Made by a program: the position numbers and the translations under genes. Source: Coprococcus_C hominis (GTDB lineage: Bacteria > Bacillota > Clostridia > Lachnospirales > Lachnospiraceae). Taken from it: DNA of 64,000 bases. Under the pieces are notes generated by a model. The model ran no database searches and was not told the origin of the DNA. It saw only the letters and a program-made list of their open reading frames with translations. Location of the stretch: the NCBI RefSeq assembly GCF_020687505.1, contig NZ_JAJEQT010000001.1; one strand, written 5' to 3'. Positions 44,986 to 54,778 of the stretch are shown piece by piece. Position 1 is the stretch's first letter. The number at the start of each line of letters is the position of its first letter.

Positions 44986-45762
44986 TCAGTTTAAATGCTC
45001 ATACTGCTCTATTTTACTATTTTTCTTTGCATTTATCAAGTCATATAAACAATTCATTGCGGTATGGATGCCGCCCACCCGGTCGATGATTCCTACCTCG
45101 ACTGCCTGCCTGCCAACTAACACCGAACCAATGTCTTTCGTCAGTTCTTTCGTATTGAACATGATCTCCCTCAGTTCCTCTTCCTTGATGGAACAATGAT
45201 TCGACGTAAATTCAATGATCCGGTCCTGCATCCGCTCAATATATTCGTAATTCTGCGTCACACCAAGCACGGTTCCATTCATCCGGATCGGATGCACGAC
45301 CATCGTTGCCGACGGCACAATAAACGTCACATCCCCGGATACTGCCAACGGCACGCCAATTGAATGTCCGCCGCCAAGCACAAGACATACCTTCGGCTTG
45401 CTTAAGGATGCAATCATCTCTGCAATAGCGAGCCCTGCCTCGACATCACCGCCCACGGTATTTAAGAGTACCATCAGTCCGTCGATGCCCTCGTCGTCCT
45501 CCACGGCAGCAAGCTGTGGCAGGATATGCTCATATTTGCTTGTCTTCGAGGACGAACCAAGATTCTCATGCCCCTCGATTTCTCCTATTATATTCAACAA
45601 ATGAATTCGGTGATGATACCGGTTTTTCGACAAAGTAATCTGTCCGTAGTCAGTGATCAGATTCCCCTGCTTTTGCTGGTTGTCCATCCCGCTTTCTTCC
45701 TGTTTCTGCCGGCTATCCATATGAAACGCCTGTTCCTTCCCTGTTTCTCCCTGTCTCTCCAA
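44986..45762 (-). CDS. tepA: ClpP-like serine protease, TepA family
   Basis: A 258-residue ClpP-fold protein. Catalytic residues can be proposed as Ser134 in GGGHSIG and His157 in MVVHP; LLNTVGGDVEAGLAIAEMI is the conserved strand-helix. About 40 charged, Gln-rich residues at the N-terminus precede the core. The start is a TTG with GGAGGT about 8 nt upstream. TepA in Bacillus is linked to export and sporulation and sits by spoIIIE, as here. Function in this species is inferred. Confidence 0.85.
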   Translation of the reverse strand: MERQGETGKEQAFHMDSRQKQEESGMDNQQKQGNLITDYGQITLSKNRYHHRIHLLNIIGEIEGHENLGSSSKTSKYEHILPQLAAVEDDEGIDGLMVLLNTVGGDVEAGLAIAEMIASLSKPKVCLVLGGGHSIGVPLAVSGDVTFIVPSATMVVHPIRMNGTVLGVTQNYEYIERMQDRIIEFTSNHCSIKEEELREIMFNTKELTKDIGSVLVGRQAVEVGIIDRVGGIHTAMNCLYDLINAKKNSKIEQYEHLN

Positions 45763-45815
45763 TGTTTCCTACCTCCGTTCACAAAATTTTCTCATAGATA
45801 TTATGTACATTTTGT

Positions 45816-45844
45816 TTGACTTTTATAAATACGGAAACTATAAT
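45816..45844 (+). promoter_or_regulatory. Near-consensus sigma-A promoter of the CBS-pyrophosphatase gene
   Basis: TTGACT (45816-45821) and TATAAT (45839-45844) with 17-nt spacing, about 55 nt before the ATG, which has GGAGG at good distance. Confidence 0.85.
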
Positions 45845-45897
45845 AGCAACGCAAAGTAGCTTATTTATTTTTTCTATAAATTACGGAGGTTTGATAA

Positions 45898-47556
45898 ATG
45901 GAAACACAAAGCAAAGACAAAGTATATGTCATCGGACATAAAAATCCGGACACTGACTCCATCTGTTCTTCCATTTGCTATGCTTATCTGAAGCGGCAGA
46001 TTACCGGCGATGATTATGTCCCGATGCGCGCTGGCGAGATAAACGCAGAAACCAAATATGTATTAAATGCATTTTCCGCGGCTGTGCCGGAATATATGGA
46101 AAATGTCTCCACACAGGTAAAAGACGTGGAATACCGCCATATCGATGGCGTTGACGGAGAGATTTCCATCAAAAATGCATGGGAAATCTTAAGCGAATCC
46201 GGTGCAACCACGCTTCCATCGGTAAACGAAAATGGCAATTTAGTCGGACTGATCACCGTTCGCGACATCGCCATGACTTATATGGAAGTGTACGACAACC
46301 GTGTCATCGCATCCGCGCACACACCATACAAGAATATTATCAACACCCTCTCTGCTGATCTGATCGTCGGCGATGAGAAGGATTATGTGCATACCGGAAA
46401 GGTGCTGATCTCCGCCGCCAACCCGGACATGATGGAAAACTACATTGAGCAGGGCGACATTGTCATCCTTGGTAACCGTTACGAGTCACAGCTTTGCGCA
46501 ATTGAGATGGATGCACAGTGCATCATCATCTGTGACGGTGCGGTCGTATCGAAAACAATCACGAAGCTCGCTGAGGATCACAACTGCTCGATCATCCGTA
46601 CCCCATATGATACTTATACCGCAGCGCGTCTGATCAACCAGAGTATCCCGATCCGTTACTTTATGAAGAAGGATAACCTGATCACCTTCTCGACTGAGGA
46701 TTATATCCGGGATATCCGTACCGTTATGGCGGGTAAACGCCACCAGTACTATCCTGTCCTGAATGAATATGGAAAATACGTAGGACTGATCTCCCAGCGA
46801 AATTATTTGAATGCGAATCCAAAAAAGGTCATCTTAGTTGACCACAACGAGCATGCACAAGCAGTCGACGGTATCGAAGAAGTCCAGCTTCTGGAAATCA
46901 TCGATCACCATAGACTGGGCGGCTTGCAGACGATGAATCCGGTTTATTTCCGCAACCAGCCACTTGGCTGTACAGCAACGATCATCTATCAGATGTTTGA
47001 AGAAAACCATGTTGAAATCCCGAAGCAGATTGCCGGACTGTTATGTTCTGCAATCATCTCGGATACCTTGATGTTCCGCTCACCGACCTGCACACAGATG
47101 GATGAGCATACATGCCGGAAGCTTGCAAAGATCGCAAACATCGATATCGAAGCATATGCGATTGCCATGTTCAACGCCGGAAGCAAGCTGATGAACGAGA
47201 CGGACGAGGAAATCTTCTATCAGGATTACAAGGTATTCTCCTCAGAGAACTTAAAGTTCGGCATCGGACAGATCACTGCGTTCAACTCTACGATGTTAGA
47301 TGCGGTCAAGCCACGGATTCTCAAATACATGGAAAGCATCTACAACCAGAGCGAAGCCGATATGTTATTCTTCATGCTGACGAATATCTTCAAAGAAAGC
47401 ACCGAACTTTTATACTACGGCAAGAACTCCGAAGAGCTGCTGGAAAAAGCGTTCAAGCTCGATGAAGTATCCGGTGGCAGCATCAACCTGCCGGGCGTTG
47501 TCTCCAGGAAGAAGCAGATCTTACCGATGATCGTAAGTGCTTCGAATAATATGTAG
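45898..47556 (+). CDS. Manganese-dependent inorganic pyrophosphatase (family II, DHH) with CBS and DRTGG domains
   Basis: Hydrolyses pyrophosphate in the cytoplasm. Residues 1-60 hold the DHH metal ligands (VIGHKNPDTDS: His14, Asp18, Asp20). A CBS domain, a DRTGG-like domain and a second CBS domain are inserted (LVGLITVRDIAMTYM; VVSKTITKLAEDHNCSIIRT; YVGLISQRNYL). The DHH motif EIIDHHRLGG follows and the DHHA2 domain ends the protein. This nucleotide-regulated type (adenine nucleotides on CBS) is known in clostridia. 552 residues. Strong own promoter and terminator indicate a single-gene unit. Confidence 0.94.
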   Translation: METQSKDKVYVIGHKNPDTDSICSSICYAYLKRQITGDDYVPMRAGEINAETKYVLNAFSAAVPEYMENVSTQVKDVEYRHIDGVDGEISIKNAWEILSESGATTLPSVNENGNLVGLITVRDIAMTYMEVYDNRVIASAHTPYKNIINTLSADLIVGDEKDYVHTGKVLISAANPDMMENYIEQGDIVILGNRYESQLCAIEMDAQCIIICDGAVVSKTITKLAEDHNCSIIRTPYDTYTAARLINQSIPIRYFMKKDNLITFSTEDYIRDIRTVMAGKRHQYYPVLNEYGKYVGLISQRNYLNANPKKVILVDHNEHAQAVDGIEEVQLLEIIDHHRLGGLQTMNPVYFRNQPLGCTATIIYQMFEENHVEIPKQIAGLLCSAIISDTLMFRSPTCTQMDEHTCRKLAKIANIDIEAYAIAMFNAGSKLMNETDEEIFYQDYKVFSSENLKFGIGQITAFNSTMLDAVKPRILKYMESIYNQSEADMLFFMLTNIFKESTELLYYGKNSEELLEKAFKLDEVSGGSINLPGVVSRKKQILPMIVSASNNM

Positions 47557-47585
47557 GATATGTAATCAGCAAATGCCTATAACGC

Positions 47586-47632
47586 AAAAAGAGACATTCC
47601 CAAACAGCTCAGATAGGGAATGCCTCTTTTTT
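47586..47632. terminator. Bidirectional terminator between pyrophosphatase and MATE genes
   Basis: AAAAAGAGACATTCCC pairs with GGGAATGCCTCTTTTTT with one mismatch, around a 14-nt loop. U-tracts exist in both directions. It stands 30 nt from both converging stops. Confidence 0.9.
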
Positions 47633-47665
47633 ATATTAATATATTTTATTATACGCAGACTGCAA

Positions 47666-49063
47666 TTATACCATCTGCACCAACCAGACATCACTCTTCA
47701 CCATAAAGAATCCAATCGTCGCTTTGATTAATTCCGTCGCCTGCACGAAAAAATACACACTCACAATTCCAAGTCCCGTAAAATGCGCAAGCACGTACGC
47801 ACAAGGAACAACAATGACCCATGTGAACACGGAATCAAACAGGAATGTAACCAATGTCTTACCGCCTGATCGTAAGGTAAAGTAGAAGGTATGGCTCATG
47901 GAACAAATCGGCATCAAAAGCGCAGATATACTCATGAACGCTGTAGCAAGCTTCTTGATTTCATCGGTTGTATTGTAGATATGCGGAAAAAACCTGCCAA
48001 CTACAAACATTACCGCCGCGACAAGTATACAGCAAAATACACTGAACACGATCATCTTATTATCCGCATCCTTCGCCTGTTCCAGCTCGCCGGCTCCCAG
48101 ATACTGTCCTACAATGATGCTGATACATGCACCAAGCTGAATATACACAATATTAAACAAATTCGTGATCGTCGTTGCGATGTTTAGTCCGGCAACCACC
48201 TCGAGTCCGCGCACCGAATAGCACTGCGTCACTGCTGTCATCCCCGCCGCCCAGAGAAGTTCATTCAACATAAGTGGAAATCCTTTGATCAAAATTGCTT
48301 TGAATTCGCCCATTGGCATGCCAAATCCCCGGTATGCACCAGCCAGATACTTGTTCTTTTCTTTATGGGAATGTGCCCAGATTACAATAATTGCAGCTTC
48401 TATATAACGCGCCAGTATCGTTGCGAGCGCTGCACCCATAACGCCAAGCTTCGGAAATGGCCCAATTCCAAATATCAACAGATAATCTAACACTGCATTG
48501 CTTCCAACTGCCACGAAGCTTGCAACCATCGGTACAAATGTCTGCCCGGTTTCCTTGATATTTGTCGCATACGACTGTGTAACCGCAAAAGGAACCAAGC
48601 CGATCAGCATGATGGACAGATACTGTTTTCCATACCGTAACGCAACATCTGTCGCACCGGTTCCGGCCGTATCCGTAAGATATAAGGATATGAGATTCTC
48701 ACCATTCGTAATAAATAACGTAATTGCAAGAATCGTCACAAACATCGTTGCATACAGTTTGAATCGGAATGAGTACATGTGACCTTCATGGTTTCCTTTT
48801 CCGAAATACTGTGCGCCAAAAATACTTGCTGCCGATGCCGCACCAAAAATTGCCAAATTATATACAAAAATCAACTGATTCACAATCGCTACACCGGACA
48901 TTTGTTCAGTTCCAAGCTGTCCAACCATGATATTATCCAAAAAGCTGACCAAATTCGTAATCGCATTCTGTAAGATCATCGGCAAAGCAAGCATCAGATA
49001 TCGCTTATAAAAGGCACGATCGCCAATAAATTTTTTGATTTGAAAAGACCGTTTCGTATTCAT
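47666..49063 (-). CDS. MATE family cation-coupled efflux transporter
   Basis: A 465-residue polytopic protein (about 12 hydrophobic segments) of the MATE multidrug exporter family. Recognisable blocks are MLALPMILQNAITNLVSFLDNIMVGQLGTEQMSGVAIV near the N-terminus, ATSYATNIKETG-like loop (QSYATNIKETGQT), GVMGAALATILARYIEA, and the second half NIATTITNLFNIVYIQLGACISIIVGQYLGAG. GAGGTGA stands 7 nt before the ATG. The substrate (drug, metabolite or Na+/H+ coupling) cannot be told. Confidence 0.94.
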   Translation of the reverse strand: MNTKRSFQIKKFIGDRAFYKRYLMLALPMILQNAITNLVSFLDNIMVGQLGTEQMSGVAIVNQLIFVYNLAIFGAASAASIFGAQYFGKGNHEGHMYSFRFKLYATMFVTILAITLFITNGENLISLYLTDTAGTGATDVALRYGKQYLSIMLIGLVPFAVTQSYATNIKETGQTFVPMVASFVAVGSNAVLDYLLIFGIGPFPKLGVMGAALATILARYIEAAIIVIWAHSHKEKNKYLAGAYRGFGMPMGEFKAILIKGFPLMLNELLWAAGMTAVTQCYSVRGLEVVAGLNIATTITNLFNIVYIQLGACISIIVGQYLGAGELEQAKDADNKMIVFSVFCCILVAAVMFVVGRFFPHIYNTTDEIKKLATAFMSISALLMPICSMSHTFYFTLRSGGKTLVTFLFDSVFTWVIVVPCAYVLAHFTGLGIVSVYFFVQATELIKATIGFFMVKSDVWLVQMV

Positions 49064-49171
49064 GTGTCATTCACCTCACTTTTCACACACGCCCTGCATG
49101 TTTCACAATCAAATCCAAAAATCTCCCGCATGATAGTTCCGCACGCATATATCAATTCTGTTATATATATA

Positions 49172-49209
49172 TAGAAAAATATGGTGGGTACAGAATCTAC
49201 CCACCATAT
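49172..49209 (-). terminator. Terminator after the GH94 phosphorylase gene
   Basis: A perfect 12-bp stem ATATGGTGGGTA / TACCCACCATAT with 7-nt loop (49179-49209). On the minus strand TTTTTCT follows. It lies 43 nt past the stop. Confidence 0.9.
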
Positions 49210-49251
49210 CACATAGTTTCTTCTATATTTTGCGTACGTTTGTCTTAGCAC

Positions 49252-51654
49252 TTACATTGTAAGGATAATCTCATTGATATCAGCCAGCTCGCTTGCTGCA
49301 ATATAGTTATCGCTCATTTCTTTGCCATTTACGACAAGACTCTTGTAACCGCTCTCTGCGCCATTCGGATTCTTCACAACGATATGAAGCTTCTTTCCAC
49401 GGAAGTCCTTGTTGATCTCGAATTCCTTCCAGTCAGATGGAACCGATGGTGCGATACGAAGTCCATCGAAGTCCGGACGCATACCAAGGATACCCTCAAC
49501 ACATCCAACCATAACGGTCGATGCTGTACCGGTCAGCCAGTGTACATGTGCTCTACCCTCGAATGGGCTGTCAGAGCTCTCTGTAAACTGTCCGTGGCAA
49601 TATGGCTCCAGCTTTCTGATCTCTGCCTTGTCATTCATGGATGCAGGTGAGCTTTCTGTGAAATACTCAAATGCACGGTTTCCATGTCCCATCAGGGATT
49701 CTGCCAGAATAATCCAACCCTGTGGCTGTGAGAAGATACCGCCATTTTCCTTTGTGGATGGATTGAACAGAAGCATCAACGCTCCCTCAAACGCATGATC
49801 TACATAGGATGGCGCCATCAGACGTACGCCATATGGTGTATTCAATTCTCTATGTACAGACTCCAGTGCTTTCTCTGCCTGATCCTTTGTGGCAAGACCA
49901 CTGATAACTGCCCATGACTGTGGATTCAGCCACATGTTTGCTTCCGGATCATGCTTGGAACCGATGATCATGCCGTCTTCCTTGTATCCACGGATATAGC
50001 GGTCATCTTCCCAGCACTTTGTCTGGATAATATCGCCAAGTTCCTTCTGGATCTTATCCAGATATGCGATATATTCTGTATCATTTTTCTGCTCTGCAAA
50101 GATGCGGAGTACGCTCATCGCATAGTAAAGCTGCATTGCAACAAATGTTGACTCGCCCTGCTTGCCAAGACGTAAGCAGTCATTCCAGTCTGCATGCAGA
50201 CCTGCCGGCATACGATTGTTTCCAAGGTGATTCATAGAGAAATCAATCGCACGCTTCAAATGCTCATACACCGTACCCTCTCCGCCATTTGCGAACAGGA
50301 TTACTTCATCGATAAAGTCTGTATTTCCAGACTCCGCAATATACTTATAAACTGTTGGGAACAACCACAATGCATCATCTGCACGATAAGCCGGATGTCC
50401 GGTTGCACGTACATAAGACTCATCATCTGGTGTATCCTCATGACCTGCATTGTGATCAAACTTTACAAGTGGAAGTCCACCACCATTGTCTACCTGTGCA
50501 GACAACATGAAACGGATCTTGTCCAACGCCATCTCTGGTGCCAAATGGATTACGCCCTGAATATCCTGTACCGTATCACGGTATCCGTATCCATTTCGAA
50601 GTCCACAGTAGGAGAACGATGCGGCTCTTGACCAGATAAATGTCATGAAGCACTGATATGCATTCCATGTATTGATCATCGCATTGAATGACTCGCTTGG
50701 TGTCTTTACCTGGAAATGATTCAGCTTTCCATGCCAGTATTCCTTCAACTCTGCCAGCTCAGCTTCACTCTGTGCATGCACATCTGCATAGCTGTTCATC
50801 ACTGCTTCTGTCTCTGCATCATTCTTCATGCCGAGTACAAATGCAAGCTCCTTGCTCTCGCCCGGTGCGAGTGTGATCTTTGTCTCCAAAGCGCCACAGG
50901 CATTACCATTATAATTCAGACAGTTTCCGCAATCACCGTTTTCTACGCCGACTGGATTGCCATAGCCATGATATCTGCCAAGGAACGCTTCCTTATCTCC
51001 GGCATAGCTTGCAACCTCTGCTCCAGCCAGACCAAAGAATCTTGTAAATGCAACACTTCCGTTGATAGCTGCACCCTTATTCACGTTCTCATTGATCACC
51101 TGCTTAATGCGGTTTCCCATGAAATATGTTCTTGTGATAAAGAGTGTATACTGCAGATTGACCTGATCCTGCTCATAGTTGTTATCATTTGTAAATTCAC
51201 AGTAACCAAAGACTGACAGGTTACGAGGCTTGTCAGAATCGTTCGTAACCTTCAGCTTCCATACCTCATGCGTCTTATCAAGTGGTACATAGTAAAGTAC
51301 AGAGCTCTTGATGCCTGCATATTCTGCATTCATATACGTATAGCCTGTACCATGGTGACACTCACTCTTGTAGCTGTCTAAATCTTTTCCAACTGGCTGC
51401 CATGAGGCTGACCAGTAATCTTTGCTGTCATTGTCACGCAGATAAATGTATCTGCCCGGCTGGTCAAAGCTGTTGAAGATATAACGAAGAATTCTTCCGT
51501 TTGCACCAGACTTTACAAAGCTGTATCCACCGGCATTGTTGGAAATGATTGCGCCGTATTCCGGAGAACCAAGGTAGTTCGCCCAAGGTGCCGGAGTATC
51601 CGGTCTGTCAATCACATATTCCTTATTTGCCTCATCAAAGTATCCGTATCTCAT
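49252..51654 (-). CDS. GH94 disaccharide phosphorylase (cellobiose/chitobiose phosphorylase-like)
   Basis: Inverting phosphorolysis of a beta-linked disaccharide to a sugar-1-phosphate and a free sugar, in the cytoplasm. The 800-residue length and three-part structure fit GH94: N-terminal beta-sandwich (MRYGYFDEANKEYVIDRPDTPAPWANYLG), linker helices and an alpha/alpha barrel with FRDTxQD-like GYGYRDTVQDIQG, the catalytic acid near residue 489 in HADWNDCL, and GRAHVHWLTGTAS for phosphate binding. The N-terminal part looks closer to chitobiose phosphorylases than to clostridial cellobiose phosphorylases from memory, so substrate is open. It starts 24 nt after pnp with AGGAGGG, suggesting partial co-transcription with pnp. 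Confidence 0.9.
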   Translation of the reverse strand: MRYGYFDEANKEYVIDRPDTPAPWANYLGSPEYGAIISNNAGGYSFVKSGANGRILRYIFNSFDQPGRYIYLRDNDSKDYWSASWQPVGKDLDSYKSECHHGTGYTYMNAEYAGIKSSVLYYVPLDKTHEVWKLKVTNDSDKPRNLSVFGYCEFTNDNNYEQDQVNLQYTLFITRTYFMGNRIKQVINENVNKGAAINGSVAFTRFFGLAGAEVASYAGDKEAFLGRYHGYGNPVGVENGDCGNCLNYNGNACGALETKITLAPGESKELAFVLGMKNDAETEAVMNSYADVHAQSEAELAELKEYWHGKLNHFQVKTPSESFNAMINTWNAYQCFMTFIWSRAASFSYCGLRNGYGYRDTVQDIQGVIHLAPEMALDKIRFMLSAQVDNGGGLPLVKFDHNAGHEDTPDDESYVRATGHPAYRADDALWLFPTVYKYIAESGNTDFIDEVILFANGGEGTVYEHLKRAIDFSMNHLGNNRMPAGLHADWNDCLRLGKQGESTFVAMQLYYAMSVLRIFAEQKNDTEYIAYLDKIQKELGDIIQTKCWEDDRYIRGYKEDGMIIGSKHDPEANMWLNPQSWAVISGLATKDQAEKALESVHRELNTPYGVRLMAPSYVDHAFEGALMLLFNPSTKENGGIFSQPQGWIILAESLMGHGNRAFEYFTESSPASMNDKAEIRKLEPYCHGQFTESSDSPFEGRAHVHWLTGTASTVMVGCVEGILGMRPDFDGLRIAPSVPSDWKEFEINKDFRGKKLHIVVKNPNGAESGYKSLVVNGKEMSDNYIAASELADINEIILTM

Positions 51655-51678
51655 GAGGTACCCTCCTAATTTATAGTT

Positions 51679-53766
51679 CTACTGCTCAGCGTCCTTCAGG
51701 CTCAGGCTGATCTTACCCATACGGTCAACCTCAAGAACCTTAACCTTGACTACATCGCCGATATTTACGACATCCTCTACCTTCTCTACGCGGTGATCTG
51801 CCAGCTTAGAGATATGAATCAGTCCATCCTTGTTTGGTGACAGCTCTACGAATGCACCGAAGTTCATGATACGAACAACCTTACCTTCGTAAGTCTTACC
51901 AACTTCGATTGGATCTACGATAGAACGGATGATCTTCAATGCCTTGTCCATACCTGCCTGCTCAACACCGCAGATAAATACATTTCCATCATCATCGATA
52001 TCGATCTTAACGCCTGTCTCCTCGATGATTGCGTTAATTGTCTTTCCTCTCTGTCCAATGATCTCACCGATCTTCTCCGGATCAACCTTTGTCTGGATGA
52101 TCTTCGGAGCAAGCTCGCCAACGTGATCTCTTGGAGCTGCGATAGCCGGCTTCATACATGTATCCATGATGAAGAGTCTTGCCTCACGACATCTTGCGAT
52201 TGCGCCCTCTACGATTGGACGTGTCAGACCATGAATCTTGATATCCATCTGGATTGCTGTGATACCTTCGGTTGTACCTGTTACCTTGAAGTCCATGTCG
52301 CCGAAGAAATCTTCGAGTCCCTGAATATCTGTAAGCAATACATAATCATCATCTGTCTCACCAGTTACAAGGCCGCAGGAAATACCTGCTACCATCTTCT
52401 TGATTGGAACACCGGCAGCCATCAGTGACATACAAGATGCACATGTGGAAGCCATAGATGTTGAACCGTTTGACTCAAATGTCTCAGATACAGAACGGAT
52501 TGCATATGGGAACTCGTCCTCACTTGGAAGTACAGGAACAAGTGCACGCTCAGCAAGTGCGCCATGTCCGATCTCACGACGTCCTGGTCCTCTGGATGGC
52601 TTTGTCTCACCAACAGAGTATGATGGGAAGTTGTAATGATGCATATATCTCTTCGTTGTAACATTTGTGTCAAGGCCATCCAACTTCTGAGCCTCAGAAA
52701 GCGGAGCCAGTGTTACAACGTTACAAATCTGTGTCTGTCCTCTTGTGAACATAGCAGAGCCATGGACTCTAGGAATGATATCAACCTCAGCAGCCAGTGG
52801 ACGGATCTGTGTGATCTGTCTGCCATCCGGACGCTTATGATCCTTCAGAATCATCTTACGAACTGTCTTCTTCTGATACTGGTAAACAGCCTCATCAAGA
52901 ACTGCCAGCCAGTCTTCCTTATCTGCAAATGCCTCTTCAAGCTTCTCCTTGATCTGGCGGATGTTCTCCTCACGCACCTGCTTCTCGTCTGTGAAGACTG
53001 CCTCTTCCATTGCTGCAGGTGGAACAAGCTCCTTGATTGCCTCAAACAGTTCTTCCGGAACTGCACAGCTTGTATAAGAATGCTTTGGCTTACCACACTC
53101 AGCTACGATCTTATCGATAAATGCAATTACCTTCTGGTTTAACTCATGGGCTGCATAAATAGCCTCGATCATCTTCGCCTCCGGCACTTCGTTCGCACCA
53201 GCCTCGATCATGATAACCTTATCTCTTGTAGATGCAACTGTAAGCTTCAAATCTGACTCCAGATTCTGTGTTGAATTTGGATTGAATATAAGCTCGCCGT
53301 TGATCATACCAACCTGTGTTGTTGCACATGGACCATCAAACGGAATATCAGAAATTGCTGTTGCAATGGCAGAACCAAGCATAGCCGTAAGCTCTGGAGA
53401 ACACTCCGGATCTACAGACATAACCATGTTATTGAGTGTAACATCATTTCTGTAATCCTTTGGGAACAATGGTCTCATCGGACGGTCGATAACACGGGAT
53501 GTAAGGATTGCATTCTCGCTTGCCTTACCCTCACGCTTGTTGAATCCTCCAGGGATCTTTCCAACGGAATACATCTTCTCCTCATATTCAACTGAAAGTG
53601 GGAAGAAATCGATACCATCTCTTGGTTTTTCTGATGCAGTTGCTGTTGAAAGAACAACTGTATCTCCGTAGTGCATCAAAGCTGCACCATTTGCCTGCTT
53701 TGCAACTCTGCCTACATCGACACGCAAGGTTCTTCCGGCAAGTTCCATCTCAAACTTCTTGTACAT
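51679..53766 (-). CDS. pnp: Polyribonucleotide nucleotidyltransferase
   Basis: Phosphorolytic 3'-5' exoribonuclease involved in mRNA decay. Two RNase PH domains (VDVGRVAKQANGAALMHYGDT; RPDGRQITQIRPLAAEVDIIPRVHGSAMFTRGQTQ), followed by KH (KIGEIIGQRGKTINAIIEETG) and S1 (GKTYEGKVVRIMNFGAFVELSPNKDGLIHIS) domains. The start at 53766 (AGGAG about 7 nt upstream) gives 695 residues, the usual length; the longer ORF start has no ribosome-binding site. rpsO, its common neighbour, is not adjacent here; upstream is a long repeat-containing region. Confidence 0.98.
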   Translation of the reverse strand: MYKKFEMELAGRTLRVDVGRVAKQANGAALMHYGDTVVLSTATASEKPRDGIDFFPLSVEYEEKMYSVGKIPGGFNKREGKASENAILTSRVIDRPMRPLFPKDYRNDVTLNNMVMSVDPECSPELTAMLGSAIATAISDIPFDGPCATTQVGMINGELIFNPNSTQNLESDLKLTVASTRDKVIMIEAGANEVPEAKMIEAIYAAHELNQKVIAFIDKIVAECGKPKHSYTSCAVPEELFEAIKELVPPAAMEEAVFTDEKQVREENIRQIKEKLEEAFADKEDWLAVLDEAVYQYQKKTVRKMILKDHKRPDGRQITQIRPLAAEVDIIPRVHGSAMFTRGQTQICNVVTLAPLSEAQKLDGLDTNVTTKRYMHHYNFPSYSVGETKPSRGPGRREIGHGALAERALVPVLPSEDEFPYAIRSVSETFESNGSTSMASTCASCMSLMAAGVPIKKMVAGISCGLVTGETDDDYVLLTDIQGLEDFFGDMDFKVTGTTEGITAIQMDIKIHGLTRPIVEGAIARCREARLFIMDTCMKPAIAAPRDHVGELAPKIIQTKVDPEKIGEIIGQRGKTINAIIEETGVKIDIDDDGNVFICGVEQAGMDKALKIIRSIVDPIEVGKTYEGKVVRIMNFGAFVELSPNKDGLIHISKLADHRVEKVEDVVNIGDVVKVKVLEVDRMGKISLSLKDAEQ

Positions 53767-54120
53767 AATTAATTCTCCTTGAAATATTTTTTCCTGCAAT
53801 CAGACTCCGAAACGACTGAAAACGCCACTTTCTGTATCTGGCAAACATGTACAGATAATCTATACTCATGATTCTGGTTATCATCTTATTACCATATGTG
53901 TTTTGCATTTTATTTTATAGCAGAAAATGATTTTTTCAGTTGTCTCGGTTTTGTCTTCATGCAATCTTTTAGATTATACCATCTATTTCCTTTTGCTTCA
54001 AGATGGGAATGGATGAAATGTGGGATTTTTTGTTTGTGATTTATTTGCGATTTATTGCTTGCGATTTTTGTTTGGAGACTGTTTCGCTTGATACTGTTTG
54101 CTTGCTGTGGGTTTTCTAGC
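53767..54120. other. Intergenic region upstream of pnp, no gene seen
   Basis: About 350 nt between pnp and the first repeat array. Near 53917 the minus strand carries TATAAAAT, a possible -10 box, but no good -35 was found. At 54025-54075 the sequence repeats GCGATTT/GTGATTT several times at short irregular intervals. A 79-codon minus-strand ORF covering 53910-54149 runs into the repeat array and looks spurious. Confidence 0.5.
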
Positions 54121-54525
54121 TCGCTTTTTTGCTTCCACGCCCACGCCATGGGTTTCCACGCTTACTTTTCTGCTCCCACGCCCAGTTTCCGCTCCCCGAC
54201 ATATCGATTAGCTTCCGGGATGGGCTTTTCTGCTTGCTTTTCTTCTCCTACGCCCACACCGTGGGTTTCCCCGCTTATTTTCCTACTTTCACGCCCAGTT
54301 TCCGCTCCCCGACATATCGATTAGCTTCCGGGGTGGGCTTTTCTGCTTGCTTTTCACACCCTACGCCCACGCTATGGGTTTCCCCGCCTGCTTTTCTACT
54401 TCCACACCCAGTTTTCTCTCTGCGACATATCGATTAGCTTCCGGGGTGGGCTTTTCTGCTTGCTTTTCTTCTCCTACGCCCATGCCGTGGGTTTTTCCGC
54501 CTACTTTTCTGCTCCCACGCCCAAA
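54121..54525. repeat. 113-bp tandem repeat array 1 (about 3.5 units)
   Basis: CGACATATCGATTAGCTTCCGG begins units at 54197, 54310 and 54423, i.e. exactly 113 nt apart. A partial unit precedes from about 54130 and the last ends near 54523. Each unit has, in order, TGGGC, GCCCA, TGGGT and (C)CCCA blocks, and repeats of TTTTCTGCTTGCTTTTC. The plus strand is pyrimidine-rich. Because 113 is not a multiple of 3 and the short ORFs across it change frame, it is not protein-coding. A solo relative is at 55644-55732 and a second array at 57671-57948. Confidence 0.9.
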
Positions 54526-54778
54526 TCAATAGATTCATAAAAAGAAATTATGAATTTTCTGTGATAAAATCATGTATTCCATTTACGCAGCAACTTATAT
54601 ATGCTACATTAAGAACAACTCATTTATCGAGTTTTTAGCGCATAGTTTTTCATACAGAAAATCTGTTTTACAACTCAGAACAACTCAGATTTTACTTACC
54701 CACGTAGTTTACATTTTAGCGTGTTGCCTAACGGCTTCATGTGTTTTCGCATTATGATGGTCTGTACTATTACAGTCG

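Noticed and set aside
49060..49251. Small minus-strand ORF of 63 codons between GH94 and MATE genes
   Set aside because: It runs across the perfect terminator hairpin of the GH94 gene and has no ribosome-binding site.
53910..54149. Minus-strand ORF of 79 codons
   Set aside because: It begins within the repeat array, has no ribosome-binding site, and its composition is that of the AT-rich spacer.
54121..54525. CRISPR array
   Set aside because: Units are 113 nt and similar along their whole length; there is no short constant repeat with unique spacers, and no cas gene is near.
54055..54532. Several plus-strand ORFs rich in Pro, Phe and Ser across the repeats
   Set aside because: The repeat length is not a multiple of three, so the same motif appears in different frames; these are translation artefacts of the repeats. 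The same holds for ORFs over 57535-57987.
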